The notes under the pieces: model-generated | The model's database searches: none | Told to the model about the DNA's origin: nothing | What the model saw: the letters and a program-made list of their open reading frames with translations, nothing else | Shown here: piece after piece, positions 1-9,003 of the stretch | How the letters are laid out: every line of letters starts with the position of its first letter | Numbering within the stretch: position 1 is the stretch's first letter | Origin: Prescottella defluvii | GTDB lineage: Bacteria > Actinomycetota > Actinomycetes > Mycobacteriales > Mycobacteriaceae | NCBI RefSeq assembly: GCF_000738775.1 | Contig: NZ_JPOC01000002.1 | Span: 1-64,000, forward strand | Direction of reading: 5' to 3' | Length of the DNA: 64,000 nt | Translations under genes and position numbers: made by a program

Positions 1-52
1 CAACGTGCCCGGGCATCACATCTAGCCCGGGTTGCCCGGCTGATATCGGGGA

Positions 53-772
53 TTACGACGTCGGCTCCGCCGGCATCAGCCGGCACATGACCCCCGAGTG
101 GTCGCTGAGCCGGAGTTCGGCGGAATGCCCGGGCCAGGTGCGCAGTTCGGTGCACGTCAGGTCGGGGGCGATGTGGTCGATCAGCGGACCGTGTTCGACG
201 TCGCCGGCGGTGTGGATCGTCCACCGGTCCATCACCTCGGCGAGTCGGGCGGCGACCCGGACCGGCTGCCGGCGCCTGGGGATGCGCTGGTTGAAGTCCC
301 CGGCCACCACCGTCGGGACGGCCGGGTCGAAGCGGGCGGCGAGGTCGTCGAGCTGGTCGAGGCAGTCCAGGTGCTCCGACCATGCCGTGGCGTCACCTCG
401 CCCACCGTTCACATGCGCGTGGGTCCACGGAATGCACACGGCGACAATCCGAATCGGCCCACCGGGTGCCGCGGTCAGCGCCGTCACCACCCGCCCGGCC
501 GCGCCGCCCGTGGTGAGCCGGCCGACGTCGGTGAGCGGCCAGCGGGACCACAGCACCACCTTGCGGCGGTCAGGCCTGTGCGGGTACCCCCAGTCGTCGC
601 CGGCGTCGACAGCGTGCCCGCCATCCTGCAGGAGTGCCCGCCGTCCTTCGGTGACCACGAAGACGTCCGCGTCGGTGGCGGCGAGCCGCCGGCGGACCAT
701 TGAGCCCCGCGGGCCGTCGGCCGGCGCCCATGCAGTGTTCCAGGTCGCGACAGTGATCTCGGCGCTGCTCAC
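53..772 (-). CDS. endonuclease/exonuclease/phosphatase family protein
   Basis: A DNase I-fold metal-dependent phosphoesterase of about 239 residues. The family signatures are in order: an N-terminal TWNTAW segment (metal-contacting Asn), a TEGR Glu, the VAGDFNQR motif, LIDHI and a C-terminal LSDHSG. The family cleaves phosphodiester or phosphomonoester bonds, but the substrate cannot be read from sequence. There is no signal peptide or membrane segment, so it should be cytoplasmic. I chose the GTG at 772 because AGGG lies 8 nt upstream; a GTG at 781 would add three residues but has the same AGGG touching it. The gene is monocistronic and divergent from the methyltransferase that follows. Confidence 0.8.
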   Translation of the reverse strand: MSSAEITVATWNTAWAPADGPRGSMVRRRLAATDADVFVVTEGRRALLQDGGHAVDAGDDWGYPHRPDRRKVVLWSRWPLTDVGRLTTGGAAGRVVTALTAAPGGPIRIVAVCIPWTHAHVNGGRGDATAWSEHLDCLDQLDDLAARFDPAVPTVVAGDFNQRIPRRRQPVRVAARLAEVMDRWTIHTAGDVEHGPLIDHIAPDLTCTELRTWPGHSAELRLSDHSGVMCRLMPAEPTS

Positions 773-1151
773 GTCCAACACCCTACGGGCGCAATCCGAC
801 TGACGGGTGTACCTCCGGCAGCCGACCAGATGGCACCGCCGCTCGGTCGACAGCTAGCCACCCGGCGCCCTATCCGGAGGTCCGTGGATTTCGACGCCGA
901 CTCCTGTTCGCTCATACGGGGACCACTGTCACGAACCGTCGGGCGTACCGCCTGGCCGAGAACCGGCGATCTCACCGATGTGTGCTCTAATGTGCCTGTG
1001 ATGACCTTCGCGCAGCTCTGGTGGCCGCTTTCCCAGCGGCCTTGAACTGTGTTTTCCGGCCGCCTCCCGCGCGGCCGACGATCCTCGCCTGTATGACGGC
1101 ATTCATCCCGGTTGACGCGGTGGGGTGGCCCCGCATCGAGAGGACCACCCC
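773..1151. other. divergent intergenic region, no gene seen
   Basis: This stretch of about 380 bp separates the phosphoesterase (leftward) from the methyltransferase (rightward), so both promoters should lie here. Open frames on both strands are arginine- and serine-rich shadows with no family resemblance. I saw no strong palindrome or tandem repeat. Confidence 0.4.
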
Positions 1152-2012
1152 ATGACCGTCGACGACGATCCTGTTCGCACCACCGGCATCGGCGAGATGC
1201 TGATCAGTTCCCGCTCGCTCGGCGAATACCGCGCCATGTTCAACCTCACCGACGATGACCTGGCCGTGCGGATCCTGGACTGCCCCGGCGGTGCCGCTGG
1301 GTTCACCAGTGAAGTGAACAGGCTCGGCGGCGACGTGACCGCTTGCGACGTAGCATATTCCGCGCAAGCGGCCGACGACCTCGCCGGCATGGCAGCGACC
1401 GAGACGGATCGCGGAAATCGATACGTCCGCGCACATACAGAGCAGTACAAGTGGACGTTCTTCGCCGATCCCGACGAGCACCAGCGCACCCGGCAACAAG
1501 CCGCCCGGCAGTTCGCCGCCCACATTCGCCAGTACCCGCACCACTACGTCGCCGGGCGGTTGCCTTCGTTGCCGTTCGCAGACGCCAGCTTCGATCTGGT
1601 GCTCAGCTCGCACCTACTGTTCAGCTATTCCGACAGACTCGATCACACCTTCCACGTCGACGCGATCGGTGAGCTGATGCGCGTCGCCCGCGACGAGCTG
1701 CGGATCTTTCCGCTGGTGGCCGCGGGATCGTCGGCGCCCTACCCGCGACTCGACGAGCTACTCGCCGAGCTGCGGACCCGCGGCATCACCGGCCACGTCG
1801 TCGAAGTCGACTACGAATTCCAGAGAGGCGCACACCAGATGCTGACGTGCCGCAGAACCCCTGCCACAGACCAAGCTCGGGCCGCCGTCGACTCGGACGG
1901 AGAGGAATCGAACCGGCTACGCCTCGATCGGCGCGTACCAGTCGGCGTTCCCGAGCAGCACCCGCGTACCCAGGTCGCCGTTCCATTCCGGCTCGATGCC
2001 GTGCCGCCGTAG
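1152..2012 (+). CDS. class I SAM-dependent methyltransferase
   Basis: A Rossmann-fold methyltransferase. The SAM-binding motif I is ILDCPGGAAGFTSE near residue 42, an acidic D follows at the end of the next strand (TACDVAY), and the later LPFADASFDLVLSSHLLF stretch is the usual motif between strands 4 and 5. The substrate is unknown. The ATG at 1152 (MTVDDD) is preferred over the upstream in-frame start at 1125 because GAGAGGA lies just before it. The fold seems complete at about residue 235 (QMLTCRR). The remaining residues, roughly 50, are low-complexity and run 96 bp antisense into the 3' end of the convergent DUF6891-like gene. That suggests the original stop codon was lost and the frame now reads through. 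Confidence 0.78.
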   Translation: MTVDDDPVRTTGIGEMLISSRSLGEYRAMFNLTDDDLAVRILDCPGGAAGFTSEVNRLGGDVTACDVAYSAQAADDLAGMAATETDRGNRYVRAHTEQYKWTFFADPDEHQRTRQQAARQFAAHIRQYPHHYVAGRLPSLPFADASFDLVLSSHLLFSYSDRLDHTFHVDAIGELMRVARDELRIFPLVAAGSSAPYPRLDELLAELRTRGITGHVVEVDYEFQRGAHQMLTCRRTPATDQARAAVDSDGEESNRLRLDRRVPVGVPEQHPRTQVAVPFRLDAVPP

Positions 2013-2582
2013 AACGGGAAACACCACGTCGTCGAGTAGGCGCTTCACATCGGCAGCGTAGAGAGCTTCCTTCGCTTCTTCGCTGAGCGCGTCATAGGCG
2101 GCCTCGTCGTGCGTTTCGGGCGGAAACGCGCCGTAGCCGATGTAGGTCTGGCCGTCCTCGACGAGACGGTCGGTGTCCTGCTGGTGGAAGTACACATAGC
2201 CCTGCCAGTGGCGGCTGTCGTCACGCTCGCCCCAGATCTCACCGGATGCGCAACTGCCACAGCAGGAGAAGTCCACACGGGCGACCACGCCGTTGGCATT
2301 GAGTTCCTCGAACGCGGCGATCGTGCGGGACGTGTACGCCCCAATCTCCGCCTGCTGGCGCAGCCGGGCCGCGCGGAACGCGCCGAACGCCGCCTCGAGC
2401 TGCTCCTCGGTGAGGTCGTAGTCCTCGCTGTAGAAGTCGATGAAGTCGTCGACGTCGTCTCGGCCGGTGACGAGCTGAGCCCAGATCTGCTGGCCGAGCT
2501 CGGTGCGGTCGTCCTCGTCGAGGGGCAGATCGGGCAGGATTGCATAGGGCGGGAGCGTGTTCGGGTCGGACAACGCGCTCAC
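1917..2582 (-). CDS. DUF6891-like protein
   Basis: A soluble acidic protein of 221 residues. Its core has a Cys pair (FSCCGSC) followed by EIWGE, a YVYFHQQDTDRL segment and a YGAF motif. I associate this pattern with the DUF6891 family of actinobacterial hypothetical proteins; no function is established. The N-terminal half is rich in Asp and Glu and predicted helical. The GTG start at 2582 is supported by GGAGGT 7 nt upstream. It is convergent with, and overlaps by 96 bp, the upstream methyltransferase. The family assignment is from memory and moderate; the gene call itself is strong. Confidence 0.65.
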   Translation of the reverse strand: MSALSDPNTLPPYAILPDLPLDEDDRTELGQQIWAQLVTGRDDVDDFIDFYSEDYDLTEEQLEAAFGAFRAARLRQQAEIGAYTSRTIAAFEELNANGVVARVDFSCCGSCASGEIWGERDDSRHWQGYVYFHQQDTDRLVEDGQTYIGYGAFPPETHDEAAYDALSEEAKEALYAADVKRLLDDVVFPVLRRHGIEPEWNGDLGTRVLLGNADWYAPIEA

Positions 2583-2677
2583 GGCGCCACCTCCGGATAG
2601 CTGACGGAACCAGGCGAATCACCCAGCAGCCACGAGACTACGACCTCTCCTGCGCCGACACTGAGTAGGGTCCGTTC

Positions 2678-3595
2678 GTGACGTTACGACGACCGCCCCT
2701 CGCCATCCGACGCACCCGGACACTGCTCGTCGCCGCAATGATCGCGATGCCGATGGCGTCCGGACTCTCGGTGCCGGCACTCGCATCGGTTCCCGCGACA
2801 GGTCCCACGACGCCGGCGGCTCCCGCTGCACCGGAACGGCAACCCGTCAGCGAACGTTACGCCGCCACCGGCCTCCACGCCGTCACATCGGTTGCGGTGC
2901 CCGGATACCAGATCTTCCACCCCGCCGACATCGCCACCAGCACGGACCGCCATCCGGTGGTCACCTTCGGCAACGGAAGCTACGCAACGTACGAGCAGTA
3001 CGAGGAATTGCTCCGCCACCTGGCCTCGTGGGGCTTCGTCGTCGTGGTCGCCGACAGCAGCGTCACCGGCGACGGGACCGAGATCCTGGCGGCAGCGCGC
3101 TACGTTCTGGCGCAGAACGACAACCCGGAGAGCGTCTTTCACGACCGCATCGACGTCGCGCACGTCGCCGCCGTCGGGCATTCGCAGGGCGCCGGCGGAT
3201 CGATCAACGCCAGCACCGACTCCGACGGACTGATCACCTCCACCGCCGTGCTCGACCTGCCCGATCCGTGGTGGGCCACTCGGCCCGTCGACGTGATCGA
3301 CGTGGCTCTGCTGACAGGTCCGGTGTTCTACGTGACCGGCGCCGAGGATCCGGTCTCGACGGCCATACCGCAGGCCGCGTATCACGCGGTGAGCCCGGGG
3401 CCCGCCGCCCGCGGCCGCCTGCTGGGGGTGGGGCACAACTGGCCCACCGACGGCGGTGGATTCCGCGGCTACCTCACCGCATGGCTGCGCTTCACCCTCA
3501 CCGACGACATCGATGCCGCGCGCGCCTTCGTCGGTCCGGCACCGGAACTGTTGTCCGATCCACTGTGGGACGGGACTGCGGTCAAGGGTTGGTGA
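2678..3595 (+). CDS. secreted alpha/beta-hydrolase (lipase/cutinase-like esterase)
   Basis: An exported serine hydrolase of 305 residues. Residues 1-37 form a signal peptide (RR-rich n-region, hydrophobic stretch, ALA-type cleavage site), followed by a Pro/Ala-rich linker. The nucleophile elbow is GHSQGAGG near residue 168, the acid is probably in TGAEDPVS, and the catalytic His is in GVGHNWPTDGG. The layout resembles the chlorophyllase/PET-hydrolase-like and acyl-esterase families of actinomycetes; the natural ester is unknown. The GTG start at 2678 follows GTAGGG by 7 nt. It stands alone, between the leftward DUF6891-like gene and the rightward GT87 gene. Confidence 0.78.
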   Translation: MTLRRPPLAIRRTRTLLVAAMIAMPMASGLSVPALASVPATGPTTPAAPAAPERQPVSERYAATGLHAVTSVAVPGYQIFHPADIATSTDRHPVVTFGNGSYATYEQYEELLRHLASWGFVVVVADSSVTGDGTEILAAARYVLAQNDNPESVFHDRIDVAHVAAVGHSQGAGGSINASTDSDGLITSTAVLDLPDPWWATRPVDVIDVALLTGPVFYVTGAEDPVSTAIPQAAYHAVSPGPAARGRLLGVGHNWPTDGGGFRGYLTAWLRFTLTDDIDAARAFVGPAPELLSDPLWDGTAVKGW

Positions 3596-3754
3596 ATCGA
3601 CGGTTCCGAGGAACCGTCAGCGTCAATTCTTTTCGAGCTGAAGAACCTTCCGGATACCGTGGCAGATCTGCCGACACGCGCCGAGCCGATACAACAGGCC
3701 TTCCGTGTCCGCGGTTCCGGACCCAGCCGTTCGCGTGACCACTAGGGTGACCAA

Positions 3755-5017
3755 ATGCGGCATCCAGGGCAAAACCGAGCCGAGCGAACGTCGTCCGAGC
3801 GTTTCCTCGGCAGTCGGGCCGGCACCGCAGTTGCGGCGGCTGCCTTGGTCGCGTCCGCCGCGCTGACGCTCGTCCTGCTCGCCGGGAACGACTACATCGA
3901 CCTGCTGGTGTACCGCATGGGCGCGACGGTGCTGCTCGACGGCGACGACATCTACGGTGCGCTGCCTCCGGTCACCGGCGACTTCGGACTGCCCTTCACC
4001 TACCCCCCGTTGTCGGCGATGCTGTTCGTGCCGCTGGCCTGGCTTCCCCTCGGGATCGGCAAACTGCTGTTCGCCCTGGTGTCGATCGCCGCCCTGGTGG
4101 TGACACTTCGGCTGGCACTCGGTCGGGTGTGGCCCGAACTGGAGCCGCGGGCCGCGTGGACCGTCACCGGCATTGCTGTCGCGGTCGCGCTGCAACTCGA
4201 ACCGGTCCGCGAAACGATCAGCTTCGGGCAGATCAACATGGTTCTGATGGCGCTGGTGGCGGCCGACGTGCTCACCGATAAGCCGCGCTGGCCGCGGGGT
4301 CTGCTGATCGGCTTCGCCGCGGCGATCAAGTTGACGCCCATCGGTTTCCTCCTGCTGTTCCTGATCAGGAAGGACTGGCGAACGAGCAGAACCGTCGTCG
4401 TCTCCGCCGTGGGTTTCACCGCACTGGCGTTCGTCGTCCTGCCCGGCACCTCGTGGAAGTACTGGTCGCAGACCCTGCCGGACACCGGACGGATCGGTCC
4501 CGCCTACTTCGCCAACAACGAATCCTTCAAGGCCGTCATCGCTCGGTTCGGTCCGCCCGAACAGATCGGATCGGTGCTGTGGTTGGTCGCAGTCGCCCTC
4601 ATGCTGCTGGTCACGGTGATCGCCATCCGACGGGCGCTCGAGCGTGGTGATCTCGTGTCGGCGCTGCTGGCCAACGCGACCGCCATCCTCCTCGCCTCGC
4701 CGGTGTCGTGGTCCCACCACTGGGTGTGGGCGGCACCGGCACTGCTGGTCCTCGCACTCGGAACGCTGCGTGCTCCCACCGCGCGAAATATCATCGCCAC
4801 CATCGGTATCGGCGTCGTCTTCCTGATCGGCCCGCAGCACCTACTGCCGATCGGAGCGGACCGCGAACTGGACTGGGCGCTGTGGCAGCACCTGCTCGGC
4901 ACCCTATACGTGACCATCGGAGTCGGGTACCTGGTGTGGCTCGCGTGCACCACCCGTGATCAGGAAGGCAGGCCCGCAACACCATCCAGGAAAGGCGCAC
5001 CGCGAAGCCGCGCGTAG
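3755..5017 (+). CDS. GT87-type polyprenol-dependent mannosyltransferase-like membrane protein
   Basis: An integral membrane protein of 420 residues with about 10 hydrophobic segments. It matches the GT-C glycosyltransferase 87 (DUF2029) group, which in mycolata transfers alpha-1,2-mannose from polyprenyl phosphate to phosphatidylinositol mannosides or lipomannan. Supporting features are the acidic site just after the first membrane helix (NDYIDLLVYRMG), the FTYPPLSAML loop, FGQINM and the conserved IKLTPIGFLLLFLIRKDWR segment, and SPVSWSHHWVW near residue 320. The start has AGGGTG 5 nt upstream. It is monogenic, and its 3' end faces the copper operon across a hairpin. The exact acceptor lipid cannot be told. 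Confidence 0.75.
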   Translation: MRHPGQNRAERTSSERFLGSRAGTAVAAAALVASAALTLVLLAGNDYIDLLVYRMGATVLLDGDDIYGALPPVTGDFGLPFTYPPLSAMLFVPLAWLPLGIGKLLFALVSIAALVVTLRLALGRVWPELEPRAAWTVTGIAVAVALQLEPVRETISFGQINMVLMALVAADVLTDKPRWPRGLLIGFAAAIKLTPIGFLLLFLIRKDWRTSRTVVVSAVGFTALAFVVLPGTSWKYWSQTLPDTGRIGPAYFANNESFKAVIARFGPPEQIGSVLWLVAVALMLLVTVIAIRRALERGDLVSALLANATAILLASPVSWSHHWVWAAPALLVLALGTLRAPTARNIIATIGIGVVFLIGPQHLLPIGADRELDWALWQHLLGTLYVTIGVGYLVWLACTTRDQEGRPATPSRKGAPRSRA

Positions 5018-5117
5018 AGAATTCAGTTGAATGGCCCCGGTGTTGGAATCGTCGGGACTGTCCGCCGGCGTCCGTAATCATCGGGGTGGTCGGATCGGGC
5101 CGCTCCGATCAGGTGTC

Positions 5118-5156
5118 GGGGTGTCGTCGCCCGGTCGTGCCGGGCCACGACACCCC
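5118..5156. terminator. bidirectional hairpin terminator
   Basis: An interrupted stem (GGGGTGTCGT and CCGG against CCGG and ACGACACCCC) with a short TCGTG loop lies between two convergent transcription units, the GT87 gene and the copper operon. There is no clear U-tract, which is common in actinomycetes. Confidence 0.55.
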
Positions 5157-5170
5157 GGAAAACACTGCGG

Positions 5171-5413
5171 TTACGCCATGTTGGCGGCGTACCTGGCCGG
5201 GTCCGAGTCGAACGCGGGGCCGCAGCCGGGGCAGCAGAGGTAGTAGCGCTGGCCTTCGAAGTCACGGACCAGGCCGGCGGCCTCAGCGGCCTTCTTGCTC
5301 ACCGGGGTTCCGACCATGACCGGGCAGGTCGTCATGTCATCGGCGTCAGCTGCGGCAGGGCTCGGTACGGTGGTACTGCAGCAGCTGGAGGCGGCCTGGG
5401 GTTCGTTCGTCAT
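5171..5413 (-). CDS. YHS-like small metal-binding protein
   Basis: An 80-residue protein, the last gene of the copper operon. The C-terminal half has two Cys centres, TCPVMVGTPV and YYLCCPGCGPAFDSDPARYA, the pattern of a YHS/TRASH-type metal-binding domain. The N-terminus holds a further CC pair (ASSCC). Such proteins accompany copper P-type ATPases and are thought to bind or hand over metal; this is inference here. It lies 51 bp after copA on the same strand, consistent with co-transcription. Confidence 0.7.
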   Translation of the reverse strand: MTNEPQAASSCCSTTVPSPAAADADDMTTCPVMVGTPVSKKAAEAAGLVRDFEGQRYYLCCPGCGPAFDSDPARYAANMA

Positions 5414-5464
5414 TGTCGGTGAATACCTTTCATCGGAGTGATGGGGCGGGTGTGGTTCGTGACG

Positions 5465-7738
5465 TCACCGCTGGGCGACGCTCTTGAACCCGCGCAGGCG
5501 GAGGCTGTTGCCGACGACGAAGACGCTGGAGAACGCCATCGCCGCGCCTGCGAGCATGGGGTTGAGCATTCCGAGTGCTGCGACCGGAATCGCGGCGGTG
5601 TTGTAGGCGAATGCCCAGAACAGATTGGTTTTGATCGTCGACAGCGTCTTGCGTGAGAGGCGGATCGCGTCGACCGCGCTGCGCAGGTCACCACGCACGA
5701 GGGTGATGTCGGATGCCTCGATGGCGACGTCGGTGCCGGTGCCCATCGCAAGGCCCAGGTCGGCCTGCGCGAGAGCGGGGGCGTCGTTGACGCCGTCGCC
5801 GACCATGGCGACGATCTTTCCCTCCCGCTGGAGGGAAGCCACCACATCGACCTTGTCCTTCGGCAGCACCTCGGCGATGACCTGCTCGATGCCGACCTCG
5901 GCGGCGATCTGGCGGGCAACCGCTTCGTTGTCGCCGGTGAGGAGGACCGGGGTGAGGCCGATTTCCTTGAGTTGGGCGATCGCCTCGGCGCTGGTGGGCT
6001 TGACGGTGTCGGCAACAACGAGGATGCCGCGGGCCTGGCCGTCCCAACCGATGGCGACGACGGTTTTGCCCTCACCCTCGGCGCGCACCTTCGCGGAGGC
6101 GACCTCACGGGACAGCCGCTGCGACCAGTCCGCGAGCAACGACTCCCGTCCGACGACCACCGGGGTGCCTTCGACGATGCCCTGCACGCCCTTGCCCTCG
6201 ACGTTCGCGAAGTCCTCAGGCGTCGGCAACGCGCCGACTTCCTGAGTGGCGCCCTTGGCGATGGCCTGCGCGATCGGGTGCTCGGAGGCGTCCTCGAGCG
6301 CGCCGGCGAAGCGCAGCAGCTCAGCCCGGTCGACGCCCGGCTCGGTGATCACGTCGACGAGGGTCATCTTGCCGGTCGTGACGGTGCCGGTCTTGTCCAA
6401 GACCACGGTGTCGACGTTGCGGGTCGATTCCAGCACTTCGGGGCCCTTGATGAGGATGCCCATCTGTGCGCCGCGGCCGGTGCCGACGAGCAGCGCGGTG
6501 GGGGTCGCAAGTCCCAGGGCGCAGGGGCAGGCGATCACGAGGACCGCGACTGCGGCGGTGAAGGCAGCAGCGACAGGGAAGCCCGCACCGAGCCACGCGC
6601 CGAGCGTGAGGAACGCGATCACGATCACGATCGGCACGAACACACCGGAGATGCGGTCGGCGAGGCGCTGTACCTCGGCCTTGCCGGTCTGGGCGTCCTC
6701 GACGAGCTTCGCCATCTGCGCGAGCTGTGTGTCAGAGCCCACTCGTGTCGCACGCACCACCAGGCGGCCGCCCGCGTTCACGGTGGCGCCGGTGACGGCG
6801 TCGCCTTCGCCGACCTCGACGGGCACTGATTCGCCGGTGAGCATCGACGCATCGACTGCGGAGGTGCCCGAGGTGACCACACCGTCGGTCGCGATCTTCT
6901 CACCAGGGCGAACGATGAACTCATCGCCGACCTGGAGGTCCTCGACCGGGATCTTGACCTCCGCGCCGTTGCGGAGCACGGAGACTTCCTTCGCGCCGAG
7001 CTCGAGCAGGGCACGAAGAGCAGCCCCGGCCTGCCGCTTGGAACGCTTCTCGAAATATCGGCCGGCGAGGATGAACATCGTCACGCCCGCACCGACTTCG
7101 AGATAGATGTTCGCCGCACCGTCAGACGGTGCAATCGTGAACTCGAACGGGTGCGTCATGCCGGGGGTGCCGGCGGTGCCGAAGAACAGCGCATAAATCG
7201 ACCACAGGAATGCGACCGAGGTACCCACCGAGATGAGCGTGTCCATCGTCGCCGTGCCGTGCTTGAGGTTCGTCCACGCGGCCTTGTGGAACGGCCACGC
7301 CGCCCAGAGGATGACGGGGGCAGCGAGGGCGAGCGACGCCCACTGCCAGTTGACGAACTGGAGTGCCGGGATCATCGCCATCGCGATGACCGGCACGGTC
7401 AGTACGACCGAGCCGATCAGTCGCTGTCGCAGCGAGATGAGCTCGGGATCAGGCTCGTCCACGTCGCCGTTCGATGACACGGCGGCAGCCTTGGCGGCCT
7501 TCGGCTGGGGCAGCGCGGCGGTGTAGCCGGTCTTCTCCACCTCGGCGACCAGAAGTGCCGGGTCGTAGCCCTCCGGCACCGTGACCTTGGCCTTCTCGGT
7601 GGCGTAGTTGACCGTCGCCGAGACGCCTTCGAGCTTGTTCAGCTTCCTCTCGATCCGGTTCGCGCAGGAGGCGCAGGTCATCCCGCCGATCTCCAACTCG
7701 ATGCCCGGTCCGCTCGTAGGCGGTGCTGCTGTGCTCAT
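5465..7738 (-). CDS. copA: copper-translocating P1B-type ATPase
   Basis: A complete 757-residue heavy-metal P-type ATPase that should export Cu(I) from the cytoplasm. An N-terminal HMA domain carries GMTCASC (C22, C25), followed by eight membrane helices. The intramembrane metal site is the CPC motif (C404-P-C406), typical of the Cu+ P1B-1 subgroup. The phosphorylated Asp is in DKTGT (about D448), with the SEHPIA loop, the TGES actuator motif and [10 protein letters not shown] also present. The conserved N and MxxS-type residues in the last helices ([23 protein letters not shown]) fit Cu+ specificity. The start has GGAAGAGG directly upstream. It is third in the operon after copZ and the membrane-anchored metal protein. 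Confidence 0.95.
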   Translation of the reverse strand: MSTAAPPTSGPGIELEIGGMTCASCANRIERKLNKLEGVSATVNYATEKAKVTVPEGYDPALLVAEVEKTGYTAALPQPKAAKAAAVSSNGDVDEPDPELISLRQRLIGSVVLTVPVIAMAMIPALQFVNWQWASLALAAPVILWAAWPFHKAAWTNLKHGTATMDTLISVGTSVAFLWSIYALFFGTAGTPGMTHPFEFTIAPSDGAANIYLEVGAGVTMFILAGRYFEKRSKRQAGAALRALLELGAKEVSVLRNGAEVKIPVEDLQVGDEFIVRPGEKIATDGVVTSGTSAVDASMLTGESVPVEVGEGDAVTGATVNAGGRLVVRATRVGSDTQLAQMAKLVEDAQTGKAEVQRLADRISGVFVPIVIVIAFLTLGAWLGAGFPVAAAFTAAVAVLVIACPCALGLATPTALLVGTGRGAQMGILIKGPEVLESTRNVDTVVLDKTGTVTTGKMTLVDVITEPGVDRAELLRFAGALEDASEHPIAQAIAKGATQEVGALPTPEDFANVEGKGVQGIVEGTPVVVGRESLLADWSQRLSREVASAKVRAEGEGKTVVAIGWDGQARGILVVADTVKPTSAEAIAQLKEIGLTPVLLTGDNEAVARQIAAEVGIEQVIAEVLPKDKVDVVASLQREGKIVAMVGDGVNDAPALAQADLGLAMGTGTDVAIEASDITLVRGDLRSAVDAIRLSRKTLSTIKTNLFWAFAYNTAAIPVAALGMLNPMLAGAAMAFSSVFVVGNSLRLRGFKSVAQR

Positions 7739-7787
7739 CCTCTTCCTTCTCCCTCAGCTCTCTTTGCGACGACACCTCCCGTACGGG

Positions 7788-8732
7788 TCAGTGACCGCCA
7801 GTGTGCGAATCGTTGTCCGACTGGGCGCCGTCTCGATCCCCGGCATCGAGCACGAACTCAGCGGTGTGGACCTCGCCGTCGACCTGGAAGTCCAGATACA
7901 GCAGGTAGCGGCCCGCGGTCGGCGCCTCCGCCATGAAGCCGATCTCGGGGCCGGCCGTGTCGCCGGCCTGAGGGTCCTCTCCTTCGGCGTGGACGTGCAG
8001 ATAGGCCATGTCGCCCTCCCGCAGCGCGACCAGGTGGCCGAATGCGCCCAGATAGGGCTCCAACGCCGTGACCGGTTGCCCGGCGCGCTCGACCGAAATC
8101 GTGAGGTCGCTTGATGCGCCCGCCGTGAGATCGCCGTCGAGGGTGACGGTGAAGCCGTCGACCTCAGCGGTGTGCCGCACCGCGGTCTCAACCGGGGTGA
8201 ACACGCCCGCCACCTCGACAGCGCGCGTCAGCGTGACGCCCGATGTGCCGTCACCCGCGGGGGTGAAGTCGGCGTACACCCGGTAGGTGCCTGCCTCCTC
8301 CCACGCCCACGGGGCGGACCAGGTACCTGTGCTCGTATCGAGTGTCGGGTGCAGATGCCGGAACTGTGCGCCGTCCGTGCGGACCACGATCAGGTGCAGT
8401 TCCTTCTCGTGCGCCTCCGCGAACCGGGTCACCGACTCGCCGGCCTCGGTAAGGATCTGGAAACTGAGCTCACCCTTCTCCCCTGCGGCCTTCGGGGCCT
8501 CGACGGGCGAGAGCACGAAACCGTCGGCATCGAGAGAGAGCCCCTTCAGCGTGTGGCCGACGGCCTCCTGCTCGTCGGTGCCGTGTCCTTCGTTGTGTGT
8601 GTTCATGTCACGTCCTTCCGTCCACGCCGCTACGACGCTGTCGGGGATGACGGCTCCGGCGGTGCCGAATGCGCCGCCGAACGCCACCACGAGCCCGGCG
8701 CCGTAGAGCGCGAGTTTCGTACCGGCCTTCAT
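7788..8732 (-). CDS. membrane-anchored copper-operon protein with heavy-metal-binding-like domains
   Basis: A 314-residue protein with one N-terminal membrane helix (residues 7-30) and a large extracytoplasmic part. His-rich patches flank the domains (MNTHNEGHGT near residue 43, SHTGGH at the end). Two related beta-rich segments each contain His clusters (FRHLHPTL; YLHVHAEGE). Homologues sit next to copper ATPases in actinobacteria and are annotated as heavy-metal-binding proteins; a role in periplasmic-side copper sequestration is inferred. Its ATG overlaps the copZ stop by one base (TGATG), so translation is probably coupled. It precedes copA by 49 bp. Confidence 0.7.
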   Translation of the reverse strand: MKAGTKLALYGAGLVVAFGGAFGTAGAVIPDSVVAAWTEGRDMNTHNEGHGTDEQEAVGHTLKGLSLDADGFVLSPVEAPKAAGEKGELSFQILTEAGESVTRFAEAHEKELHLIVVRTDGAQFRHLHPTLDTSTGTWSAPWAWEEAGTYRVYADFTPAGDGTSGVTLTRAVEVAGVFTPVETAVRHTAEVDGFTVTLDGDLTAGASSDLTISVERAGQPVTALEPYLGAFGHLVALREGDMAYLHVHAEGEDPQAGDTAGPEIGFMAEAPTAGRYLLYLDFQVDGEVHTAEFVLDAGDRDGAQSDNDSHTGGH

Positions 8733-8941
8733 CAGATGCGCACCGCCGAGTAGCCGGCACTCTCGACCGCCGCGAAAACCTTTGCGTCCTCGACCTTGTC
8801 GTCGGCCGTCACGACGAGCCTGCCCGTCTGCGCACTGACCTGGATGTCCTGAACGCCGGCGATCTCGCCGACCTCTTCACGAATCGACAACTCGCAGTGC
8901 CCGCAGGTCATGCCCGTCACCTGATACTCGTTCGCAGTCAT
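8732..8941 (-). CDS. copZ: copper chaperone, HMA domain
   Basis: A single 69-residue HMA (ferredoxin-like) domain with the GMTCGHC metal site (C13, C16) and the usual SAGYSAVRI end. It should carry Cu(I) to the HMA domain of the downstream ATPase. It is the first gene of the copper operon. An excellent SD (GGAGGAGGG) sits 6 nt before the ATG, and the operator at 8957-8973 begins only 16 nt upstream. Confidence 0.93.
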   Translation of the reverse strand: MTANEYQVTGMTCGHCELSIREEVGEIAGVQDIQVSAQTGRLVVTADDKVEDAKVFAAVESAGYSAVRI

Positions 8942-8956
8942 CAGTTACCCTCCTCC

Positions 8957-8973
8957 ATACCCCTACCGGGTAT
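8957..8973. promoter_or_regulatory. CsoR-type operator, proximal copy
   Basis: The 17-bp palindrome ATACCCCTACCGGGTAT matches the actinobacterial CsoR pattern ATACCC-n3-5-GGGTAT. CsoR binds such sites and lets go when loaded with Cu(I). It lies between the core promoter and the ribosome-binding site of copZ, so bound repressor would block transcript elongation or initiation. Confidence 0.8.
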
Positions 8974-8986
8974 ATGTACCTAAGTT

Positions 8987-9003
8987 ATACCCCCCATGGG
9001 TAT
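8987..9003. promoter_or_regulatory. CsoR-type operator, distal copy, overlapping the cop promoter
   Basis: A second palindrome, ATACCCCCCATGGGTAT, lies exactly 30 bp (about three helical turns) from the first. On the minus strand it falls in the spacer of a plausible promoter (TTGTCG as -35, TATAAC or TAACTT as -10). Two phased operators imply cooperative binding of a CsoR-like regulator. No csoR gene is visible beside it. Confidence 0.75.

Noticed and set aside
987-1613. Minus-strand 208-residue frame opposite the first methyltransferase
   Set aside because: Shadow of the methyltransferase in another phase; no domain or SD.
3623-4840. Minus-strand frame opposite the GT87 gene
   Set aside because: Asp/Gly/Arg/Gln-rich shadow; the plus frame has membrane helices and family motifs.
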